Source: Reticulitermes lucifugus
Lineage: Eukaryota; Arthropoda; Insecta; Blattodea; Rhinotermitidae
NCBI GenBank assembly: GCA_026260175.1
Contig: JAKCWW010001764.1
Location: 1 to 64,000, forward strand
Direction: 5' to 3'
DNA length: 64,000 nucleotides
Positions 38,901 to 48,800 of the stretch are shown one piece after another. A program made the position numbers and the translations under genes. Numbering within the stretch: position 1 is the first letter of the stretch; every line of letters begins with the position of its first letter. The notes under the pieces were generated by a model, which worked only from the letters and a program-made list of their open reading frames with translations, searched no databases and was not told the origin of the DNA.

Positions 38901-41900
38901 TTCAACCACTTTCCATCCCACAATTCACTAGTCAGACATTGCCTATATATAGACCCAATATGTAACCAATTATGGCAATTCTCCTTGGTACACTTGACCC
39001 TTGCGAATACAGTCCCTCACAGTGTCAAGAATCACTCAACTTACAATGCAGCATCACATCCCAGAAGACCAGAATCCTCAATTACACCACTCAAAACTTG
39101 AATTTTCCATTTAACATGCATGTTATATAACACTTTCTTTGCAATTAATTCTGACTTAAAATTAACTCACAGACAAGTTGTACCAGATGTACCACCTTCG
39201 TGTTCAGAGTTCAAGAATCATAACATGCAAGGTGTCCAAGGCATAGCATTACCTGCTGTCCAACAACACTAATTAGTGCTGACTTGTTCAGATAGTGGCA
39301 CTCAAGAGGCAACATCTCCATGTCACACTGTCGCTTCACTGCAATGAAAAGAACACTGTCAGTACTAAAACTGCATTCTTCACAACATATGCCTTCTCCC
39401 TGTCCTAATGAGCTGTATGCACAGCACTTAAGAGATTTACTTTTGTAACACGTTTATACTGGTGGTACAAAGAGCTACAATACCAAGTGCCCCTGTGACC
39501 AAACTGGACCTTTTCCAGAAATACAAAAGTATGTACAAATACATGTAGATGTACTGGTTAACTTTACTACTGATATGTGTCAGTTTGCAATGCCAGCATA
39601 TCAAAACATCAGCACTAATGCAGTTTAGCCTGACCACTGTGTATCCAGTGTGCTGTGACGAAGTTCACGTACGCTCTGGGGCGTGGAGCATTGTGGCCGC
39701 GCCCCCATCTCCCTCCTTCAACTTGGCACGCTCATTTGAAACTTCCCTTTTCTTTAAAAGCAGGCATTACATGGTCACCCGAGACAGACATAGGTTAGGG
39801 TGTAGGCTATGTCTCTGTTATGTGTATTAAATACATGGCCACTCGAGACTGACTTACGTTAGGGTGTAGGTTATGTCACTGTTACATCGGTCTATGTAAC
39901 TTAACGGCCACTCAAGGCAAACTTTGGTTAGGGTGTAGGCTATGTCTCTGTTACAGTCAGCGCGACATTTGAGCCTCGTCCTCCTCACTCCACTAACGGT
40001 TCTTGGTCTGTGTATTAACTACACAGCCACTCGAGACAAACTTTGTTTAGGTTGTAGGCTATGTCTCTCTTACAGTCAGCACGATATATCAACCTCATCC
40101 TCCACTCCACTAATGGTTTTCGGTGTGTGTATTAACTACATTGCCACTCGAGACAAAATTAGGTTAGGGTGTAGGCTACGTCTCTGTTACAGTCGGCGCA
40201 ATATTTGAACCTCGTCCTCCTCACTCCACTAATGGTTCTCAGTCTGTGTATTAACTACACGGCCACTCAAGACAAACTTCGGTTAGGTTATAGGCTATGT
40301 CTCTGTTACAGTTGGCACGATATTTCAACCTCATCCTCCTCACTCCACTAACCGTTCTCAGTCTCTGTTAACTACATGGCCACTCGAGACAAACACAACG
40401 CCGCGTAATATCCCAGAAGAGCGCAGATCTCATCAACATCGTGGCGAAAGCCTTAAATCAAACTTAGGTTCGGGTGTAGGCTATGACTCTGTTACAGCCA
40501 GCGCGAAATTTCAACCTTGTCCTGGACAGACTGGTGTCCATACAAATACTACAGAGGCAACCTGGAAACATGTTAAGGTTTTCCTCAATGCATACAACAG
40601 TCAGACAAACTACATCTACTATCTTGCTGAATATATGTTCGTATCTCTTTGCCGGGCACGTGACATTGACCCCTTCACAATGTTCCTTCACGTCGTCGGA
40701 CATGTGGCCTGGTCGCTCCGGCATGCGCACGCAGTCCTGCACCCTCCCTGTGCCAAACAACAAAGTTACATTGTTCCACCTCTTTCCATCTCCCCGACCA
40801 CACATGGTCTTCTAGACGCACTCTGCCTTGCTTGCAACTGAAAATTTTAGTGCAGTGGTCAGGCTAAACTGCATTAGAGCCAAAACATCATGCATATACC
40901 AGCATCACTGTTAAGTACAGTGAAGTGAAGTAAATGAAAGTTGTCTCTGTTCAGGCCGTGAAGCCATATGGGGGAGTGAAGGTTCAGCTCCATTTATTCT
41001 TAACATCAGCACTAAGACAGGCATCAGTGTCAGCTTTAGGGCCTGGCCGCTTTATATCCGGGGAAAAAGCCCCCGGTACCTACTGAGAGGCAGGGTAGGC
41101 CCTGGAGTAAGTCCGAATACTTCGAAAGAGACAATCTCTTGCCTCTGCCAGGAATCCAACCACGACTCCTCGGACGTCCAATCTGTAGCCTAGTCACTAT
41201 ACTGACTATGCTAACCCACCTCCTAAACATATACCAAACACACTAACCACCCAAATAAAAATACACTTCTCAGAAATGTGATGATGTTTGCATTACCCTA
41301 CCACCTTCTTACCAAGTTTCCTCAGATCATTAACCAAGTCTGAGAATATGCGCCTATTTTCATCAACATCACCGATGCCGGTATTTAGAGATCCCGTGCC
41401 TGGAAGAGTCTTCATCATTTCTGCCAACATTGACACCCACTGTTCACTGTCAACCTGAGCAACTTCCAAGATTTCCTCTAGCTCGGTGTGCCACTACAAA
41501 AAATAAATTAACAATAATACTTCTGATTCGTAACACACAGGTTGCTTCGGTACAGCTAATAATTTCACTTCTGCATTTGGCAAACAAGGGTTCAATGCTG
41601 GAATTTGCTGTCACCACTTACTTCAGAACATTACACCCCCATTTCCTTGTAATTCATACGCAAACTGTTCATTTCATTTCAATTCACTATAAAACATCTT
41701 CCAAAACAACTCCCCTCCACGCACACTCCCAACCTTCGTGATTGTGTATATACATAGTAAACAAACCTCCTCAACGTTCCTCCTCGGGATGTGGAAAAAC
41801 GACAGCAATAATTTTAGCTTAACTTGTGTTTGAAGATCCGGAAAACAATCTTTTATATTCCTTAGTACTTCAGCATTGAGTTGCGAACAAATTGAACCAC

Positions 41901-41976
41901 CTGTCCACGAATCATTCGACGTGCCAAGCTTATTGTGTAGCCATAACGATGTATCACTATCCCTAACATTCGCCAT
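29944..41976 (-). CDS. NELF-A: Negative elongation factor A (10 coding exons)
   Basis: Exons in transcript order: 41976-41767, 41493-41313, 39338-39253, 35228-35063, 33901-33710, 33105-32875, 32066-31924, 31091-30867, 30605-30506, 30188-29944. All phases agree, giving 592 residues. NELF-A is a subunit of the nuclear NELF complex that holds RNA polymerase II at promoter-proximal pauses. Shown by the N-terminal helical domain (RDSDTSLWLHNKLG, VKLKLLLSFFHIPRR), then MLPLECHYLNKSAL, KHFTLKRKPKSAALRAELLQ, TPLKGIP and GIKLLDI. A low-complexity Gln/Ala/Pro/Thr middle containing STPDYAVGL follows. The C-terminal block has REQMLEAQEMFRTANKVTRP, EKALILGFMAGSR and a final segment ending about 20 residues after FQMNYNTGEWKRIKK. 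The order matches vertebrate NELF-A throughout. Intron 3 holds a Tigger element and a tandem-repeat element. Exon 8 has a CAGAG acceptor; AG at 31092 keeps phase. Confidence 0.94.
31229..31310. mobile_element. CTTCTGGGATG-family fragment (left half)
   Basis: TTTTCTGGAATGTGATGC then TAGTCTGGCATATG, a TTTCAATGGCACCTG arm and CCACCTCCACCTTCA. The right half is absent. Lies in NELF-A intron 7, next to exon 8. Confidence 0.5.
32291..32440. repeat. Tandem duplication, 76 bp x 2
   Basis: ACACATGCATGAAATTAAAT at 32291 recurs with one change at 32367, and the copies agree to CACAGTGGAAGCTTCTG. In NELF-A intron 6. Confidence 0.85.
35857..38330 (-). mobile_element. Tigger (pogo superfamily) DNA transposon, nearly full length
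   Basis: A 2474-bp unit bounded by TA on both sides (35855-35856 and 38331-38332). The inverted ends begin CAGTCAATCCTCTCTATTCG and CAGTCAGTCCTCGCTC, the usual CAG start of Tigger elements. It carries one transposase reading frame on the minus strand, the same direction as NELF-A, and sits in NELF-A intron 3. It is inserted in an older small inverted-repeat element. Length is typical for Tigger. Confidence 0.9.
36287..38097 (-). pseudogene. Tigger transposase (DDE/D type), broken
   Basis: Starts MASKHSASASESVLASVHKQ, leading into an N-terminal psq-type helix-turn-helix (SLIDKVRVLGKL). A CENPB-type segment follows, with KVTSVVRDEAMEKLLSLCIS. Then come the catalytic block FNADETGLFYQQTGGHTYIS, RGDFQCKPLMVYRGQNPRAL, and the second acidic block LLILDNAPVHV with PPNTTSLIQPLDQGIIKTF. 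An acidic tract coded by TCATCG repeats (36641-36662) lies in the tail, which ends LPSISPSPSPTL. Several stops and frameshifts (near 37740, 37470, 37290 and 36470) divide it, so it is inactive, yet fewer lesions are present than in the other transposons here. Confidence 0.85.
39618..40874. mobile_element. TA-flanked inverted-repeat element filled with tandem repeats
   Basis: Perfect inverted termini beginning ATGCAGTTTAGCCTGACC (at least 22 bp) with TA on each side (39616-39617, 40875-40876); 1257 bp. Most of the interior is a tandem array. A piece of another repeat (CGCGTAATATCCCAGAAG, near 40400) interrupts it. There is no transposase, so it would be mobilised in trans if at all. In NELF-A intron 2. 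Confidence 0.75.
39793..40500 (+). repeat. Tandem array, period about 118 bp
   Basis: GGTTAGGGTGTAGGCTATG recurs near 39793, 39858, 39926, 40045, 40162, 40281 and 40466. The main spacing is 117-119 bp; the first units are shortened to about 65 bp. Each full unit also carries CACTCCACTAATGGTTCTC and GGCCACTCGAGACAAAC. Confidence 0.85.
41036..41230 (-). mobile_element. SINE family A (tRNA-derived), in NELF-A intron 2
   Basis: On the minus strand the head reads GGTTAGCATAGTCAGTATAG (A-box like) and GTCGTGGTTGGATTCCTGG (B-box like), followed by a body with GGTACCGGGGGCTTTTTCCC. The same order occurs at 45150-45345. Such elements are transcribed by RNA polymerase III and moved by LINEs. Confidence 0.75.
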
Positions 41977-42824
41977 ATTAAATGAGATGGTATGGTATTG
42001 TTCCGATAGAGCACGCACATGCTGTCGTGGCGGCCGTAACCAAACCGTGTGGAAGGGAATTTTAAAGCTATGACATAGGACACTTCAAAATAATTTTCAA
42101 TACACATGTTATACAATCACAAAATTAGTAATTTACAAGTAAATGTAAAGATAATATATGCAAGGATGGCATATATATATATATATATACTAATGTTTAT
42201 TACTTGTGCGTCATAATAAAACGCCTGAAACTGTAATTTAATAATATTAACTTATAGGGAAGAGGTCATGATATTAGGAAATTGATCTCTTTTACGAGGA
42301 ATCATCATATTTTCAAGTTATCTCCCTGTCAATTAGGATATTGCATATGTGTATTGCATCTGCACTTGTGTATCATGTTGTGCTTGTCTGGTGCCCTCAA
42401 TGGTCTCTAGTACATTTATGTGTTTTATATTATTTTCTTGTATATTTATGCTTTATAATGTACATCTCTGACATGTTCTATATCCAGTGGTTTTGAAACC
42501 CTTTGGATTTGTAGAATGAAAGTGAAATACAAATACAAATATACCCCTACGTTTCCAAGGCTGTGGTTGCTATGGTGATAGCAGTAAGCCAGGTATCAAG
42601 TGCCTGGAACTGTCCTGGAAAAGTCAAATAGTGAATTATGACTTGAAAGTATATAACAATGCATAATCCTGGAGTGACATTTTTGATAACTGACAGTCCT
42701 CTCAATCTGCATGATCTTACAAACACTTTCAGAAATCACTCTTTGATCTGATAAATAATAGGAGTATAGAGAGCTAATGAAATACCTTTTCAGGAAAACT
42801 TTCAGTTGACTATGGATACTTAAA
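41977..42824. promoter_or_regulatory. Shared divergent promoter region, NELF-A / LRRC27-like
   Basis: The 848 bp between the two start codons must hold both 5'UTRs and promoters unless distant 5' exons exist. It contains a TA dinucleotide run (42171-42189) and otherwise AT-rich sequence. I see no convincing CpG cluster, and core-promoter positions cannot be fixed by eye. Confidence 0.5.
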
Positions 42825-45800
42825 ATGACTGACCGTGAAAATGCATACTGCAGTAACGAGCTTTGTCAGACACAAATTTCAAAAACAGGTTTAGATTTGC
42901 AGGATGAAGAAAGAGAAATATCTACTCCTGAAAATGCCTCATACCTTGATGTCAGTCGAAAGAACTTGAAAGAATTCCCAACATATCTTTATTCAAAGTG
43001 TTTGTATGTGAAGGTAAGATATAATCAGTTCTTATGGGGTTGGAAGCATATTACTGATTATGCTGTTTGAAGCTGGAAATATTTCTTGTTCTTTACAGCA
43101 CCTGTACTTAGAAGGCAACTTACTTCAGGAACTGAGCAACTGCTTCTTCCCCTCCCTGCCAAGTCTTCAATGGCTGGATCTACGGAACAATCTCTTAAAA
43201 AACCTGCCTAAGTCAGTTGCCAACCATCACAACCTTGAGGTGCTTCTTCTCCAAGAAAACCAAATACTGGCCCTGCCACTGGAGTTAGGTAGAGAATAAA
43301 ACAATTGTGGGTAGACAGTGAATGAGGCCATATTAAGACTACAACTGAATTTCACAGATCCTGTAATTGCATCACTCAGAAGGTGTATAAGTACCTGTTA
43401 GCAGGTTGGCCTTGACAAACTGGAAAGCCATGTGTAAAGTACTGTAAACATTCCTCTTTTCAGGGCTTGTACCCAAACTGAGGAGCATTCAGTTGGTGGG
43501 AAATCCCATAACATTCCCTCCACGTGAAGTGCTGGAACAGGGTATCCACAGCATAATATCATTTCTGCGGGAAGAGCATAACATTCAGGCTCCATCACCA
43601 TCGACAATTCGACCAATAGCAGAGCCCTTCTACAAAGGAGTTGGAGGTATGTAATGTGCTTCCCACAGTGTTAGGCAGACATATATTAGAACAATAACAA
43701 AACACTAGTAGTAGCAACAATAACAAATAACAAACAACAACAAGAACAGCAACATCAACATCAATTTTATTATAACATCACTTTGTTCTGAAATTTAATG
43801 GTCATTCGGGTGTTATTACATACAAAGGCATGGTTTGTAAAATTTTTCACCAACAGCTCATCATATGAAAAGACTGCACAATACAAAAACATTTATACTA
43901 TCAAATGCTGTGTCCTTTACATAAAATACTTGTTGTAGTGTATTTAGTTATCTACAGAGGAAAGTGGAGTGTAGTTATGGTTTGGTGACTTGGAAGTGTT
44001 ATTTCATGCTCCCATACTAATGACTGTTTGTGATAACAGAGATAGCCAAGGTCACAATTAATCTAGTAGGATGGGACCATCATATAGCGAATGCTCAACA
44101 TGTGGCAAAAAATGCACCAAGTGACCTCTCTTACAGAGGGCTTGTTGTCACGGAAATTCAAATCAAAGTCTGGAACTCTCAGCAAGAGAAGGCAGTCCTC
44201 TGTAGCACACAAGAGGTCAGCTTCATCGGACCTTCCTGTGCTAATGGTGAAGAGTTACAAGACTCTGGTGCCGGAGCCAAAACCATCAAGGCCAAGAACT
44301 TCCGTCTCCATGTCTAAGTACAAACTGTTGGTATGTGACATTATGCAACCTGACACACCTACTGTGACCTCTGTACCACTGCATATTGCAGTATAAACGA
44401 ATCTGTCTGAATGTTGATAACAGTACTCCCTCCTCACCAGACTGTTTAAATATATCATGAGATTTGAGTTTCTCAAAAGAGTGTGGTTGAGGATTCAAGT
44501 CTTCTGAGATGTAACGCTATGTTGTTGGGTGAGTGGTTCCCATCATATTGAAGGATCACAGTACAGTAATCTTCAATGCTCAAGCAGGCCAGGAAGAATG
44601 AAACACTCAACTAATGACACACAGCATGAAATCTCAGAAAACTTGAATCCTAGTTAATTATGTATAACTTTCAAAAACTTCATGTGAGATTCCACATGTC
44701 TGATGACAAAGACAGAATCATAACTTATAACACGTACTTTCATTGAAACATTTCAGTCTACATGGTGGAGCAAACAACAGCAATCAATTAATAATTACAC
44801 AAACCAGCTATACATTCCTGTACATGATTTACACTTTGCAGACCCCAACTATATTAAATTTGGGCAACATAATCTCAAGTTTTGCAATACTACCTAGTTT
44901 CTGGTACGTAACATGTAAATATTTCATACAAAATCTGTTCAAACATTTATAATTTGCCTCCATATGAGGTTTCATACGCTTAGCTACAACTTTTCATTAA
45001 AAAATGTCATTAAAGTGAAACTGAAATACAGATATTTAACAGCCACCATATTATTGATTTACATCTACATAAGGTAAAGTTCACTGTATAACATGTCATG
45101 AAGGTACAAAGTGAAAAGTAGAGGTATAGCTCCACTCATTCACAACCTCTGCACATGGTGGAGGGTCAATGCTACATCACAGCCACTTTACGTCCTGGAA
45201 AAAGACCCGGTACATATTGTGCAGGAGGCTGGGTGGGCCTCAGGGTTGGTCTGTACAGAGACGGAAATTCCACCCCCGCCGCCATTGTTCGAACCCCGAC
45301 CATGCAGCCTGTAGCAAGTCACTATACTGACTATGCTATTCCAGTTGCCTTTACGTTTACATATAATATATACCTATATAAACTGCCTCAATAAATTCAC
45401 TGTTTAAAACACCAATGAAATGCACTTCACTTTCACTTTTATTATGTATTAATCAACCCCTACATATGTTTCGGTCTTATATAATATTAAATGTGATAAC
45501 TTACAAAACTATATAAACTTCATTAATAGAATATTATGGTTCTGATACTTCCCATTATTTTAATGGACATAATTACTAAATGACCATCAAATATACAAAA
45601 CCAAGAACTAAAACAGCCAAAGGTGTAGAGATAACAAAATAATCCACACTGCTGCATTTTACTATTTTAACACGAATTTTGACGAATTTTTAAGGATTTT
45701 ATACTNTGTGTTTTTANATATATTTTAAATTCTGACTTTGTAAGTGATTGTAACTTATATACAAAGAGATTGCACCAGTATAATGGCAGATGTAATATTG

Positions 45801-48800
45801 GATGTAAAATGAACGTAGTTTATGAACCCCCTGAAGATGGCGTTATATAAGACCGAAACATATGTAGGGGTTGATTAATACATAATAAAAGTGAAAGTGA
45901 AGTGCATTTCGTTGGTGTTTTAAACGGTGAATTGTAAAAAATGCACGGTGAGACTAATATAAAATTTGCCTCAATAAATGTTACATACTTCTCAAAGACG
46001 TTATTATAAAAAATTTCAAAGCTCTGTGATAATGTGCTAGCAGTGTCACTACAATATCAGTACAGATTGTGGTCTTCTGGGTTGTAACACCGTGCAGTCA
46101 GGCATGTAGATACCAGTGTTCCTCCAAAATGTTGGTACTGATGTAAATGGTGTCAAACAAAAAAAAAAGATACAACTTTCCCATAAATTCCCCATCACTC
46201 AACACTGACTGCTAGTGGACTGCAGATGATTGAATCCATAGCCTCACAATCCATTTCCATGTGACTGATTCAATAATATGGGTCGCTTGGTCTTGATCTA
46301 CCAATTGGCTTCTTTCTTGGAAAACCCCCAGAAAACTCTGTAACAGTTTCTTATTTTATATGTCTAACCTAGTTATAAAGATGTGTTTTGTTTCAGGACA
46401 CTCTGCCACCAGAAGAGCTCTTACTGAAAGACAGTGACGACTGGCCAAATCTATCAAAGAGAACACAAAGTGTTACTAATAAGGTCCTTCAGTCACAGCC
46501 ACAAGACATTGATCTCAACACTGGAAGGTTAGCATACCTACTGTACCAACAACACCAATCAAATTACAATACAGAAAAAGCCATGGCCACATTTCAAACA
46601 ATTTACTGACCTTAAGACTGCAGTCTTCAGTATATGGCGCTGTGTAGTTTTATCAATGATTTCGGAGGCACCTGTTACCTCCAATTTCAAGGTAAAAGTC
46701 AATATGCAATTCTACTCTGAAGATGGAGACAGTATCTACCTCCAAAATACTGCTACCTATCTACCAGACAACATGGTGTAACATCCCTAAACAAAGTAAA
46801 CCCCTGCAGGATAGTAATGATTCATATCTGTTATAATTACAGGAGCAGGAATGAAGGAAAGATCTACAACAACCTACTGAAGGAGTTGCTCATGATGAGG
46901 ATCAGATCAGTGCTGGCAAAGCAAGCATCCACCATCCAGAAAACAAAGTAAGCACTCTTAAATCTGAGGATCTCAGAGTGGTGAATACCACCCTTTGGAG
47001 GTAGAACTTAACCTCAATTATAACCTCCATTATAAGATAAGGTCGGGTAAGGGTCCTCATCATCTAATGGTGCACAGTGCCAATTTCTCAAAACCAGCAA
47101 TAGATAGATACACATTGCAGCAGTGGCATTTGACACTAATACTACAGCCAGTTGGGCAAAAAACTTAGATTTAAGTGATAAGCATGTTCAACAAGAGTAG
47201 AATTTTTCAGTTTTGCTTACAAAAATAGTAACTCTTTTGTGTGAAGGTGTAAGAGTTTTCTCCTGAAAGACTTCTGGTTACAATGTAAATCTGTGTCACA
47301 AAAGATTCCAGTAATCAAAGCATTATTTGATCACTTATTTCAAAGAACAATGTAACAAATGTGGTGGTTAGGCACATGTTATGAAAATGAGCAAGTCATA
47401 AAAGAGTGCACAGGGTAAAGCTGGGGACAAACTACATTGGACATTTCATTATCAGTCTGACTCACAAGACAGAAATCCATTCAACATCAGTCAAAATAAC
47501 CAAATCAGTCCTGAAGACTAGTTAACATGTACACGTATTCAATTGCACTAACAGTAACAAAGATACAGATGCATTTTGTTCATCCCATTAATTAAATTAA
47601 GAATTTAATCAACCTAATAATATTTCGTGAATTAGGTGCACACTCCTACCCATGTTCCCCTTATTTAAAGATTCACATTGTACCATGCAGTCAATACATT
47701 CCAGCTTAATTAGAAAACCAAACCTATTAATTATGTGCACGGAATTAATCTCAGTTGGTTTTGGGAATTGTACAAAACAGGTAAATACATTCTGTGGGTT
47801 GATGTCAGGTTTTTGAGTATGAATCTAGTGGTAAATATGGTAACCAGTAGGCTATATAGGGTTACGATTATGGAGTTCTGGGATGTGATATTGTGTAGTT
47901 TTTGTAGATAGGTGCCAAAACTTTGGAATTAACTACCACCTCCATCTTTAGGAGAACGGTTGGAGGCAGGAGGTTCCTCAGACATGCTAGTCACATCTAA
48001 CAAATTACATGGCATCACGTACCAAAAGACTGTAATCTCAAAGCAAGCACTGAGTTGGACATCATACTTTGGTGGTTAATTTTAATTTTTAATTGTATTT
48101 TTTAATACAGAGACAAGGAGATGCTAAAGAAGTGGAGAGAGAATGGTGCACATGTGAATCATAAGCTAGGTATGTGATATCCAGGATTGTGGGATGCTTT
48201 CACTTCAGGCTTGTAACACCAATTATCATCCATATGTGTCTACTGATAAGCCAGTATGTCATATTATCAGTTCTTAGGAGCTCCACCACCAATCTTCACT
48301 TGGCTGAACTCAAGAGTGATGATTATCTATTTTATAACAAAATTTGTAATAATAATTTTTATGACAGAAAAATAAACATTTCACTTCAGATTAATTTACA
48401 TCTGGATTGCTGTAGCACACATAACTGTGTTTAAACTTGTTCATAATATTTACTGATTAATGGTTTATTTAACTGCATCTGCAACTGCATAGTGTCAAAT
48501 GGTAGAATCAGTTGTGAATAATCAACTGGAAAGAATATGGAAGGAGGCAGCCATGGCTTAATTTGAGGTAGTATGTTGGCACTTACTTTCAGTGACTGAG
48601 AAAATCACAATATATCCAGGATTGCTGGCATCCTGGCCAGATCTGAACTCCCAAGTAAAAGTCAGAAATGCTGCCATTTGAGTCAACTCAGCCCACTTTC
48701 CTCCCTTAATGAGAGAAATCAAGTTTCACAGTCATATTAAACAAAAGTAACAGTTTAAATGTTATGCTAAGACAATGCATATTTTAAACAAGTAGCAAAA

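Larger units (their letters stand above)
35796..39072. mobile_element. CTTCTGGGATG-family fold-back element, split by the Tigger insertion
   Basis: Left end at 35796 (GTCTTTTGGAATGTGATGC) and right end near 39046-39072 (GCATCACATCCCAGAAGACC). The left part stops at the Tigger TA; homologous sequence resumes right after it (CTGCCTTCATTCTCAAGG). The copy at 44499-44652 is uninterrupted and matches both flanks, so it serves as an empty-site comparison. This copy has some 700 bp more interior sequence, so 44.5 kb may be a shortened derivative. Confidence 0.65.

Noticed and set aside
39942-40208. 88-codon open frame with repeated LGCRLCLSY motifs
   Set aside because: The protein repeat simply mirrors the 118-bp DNA tandem array inside a nonautonomous element.
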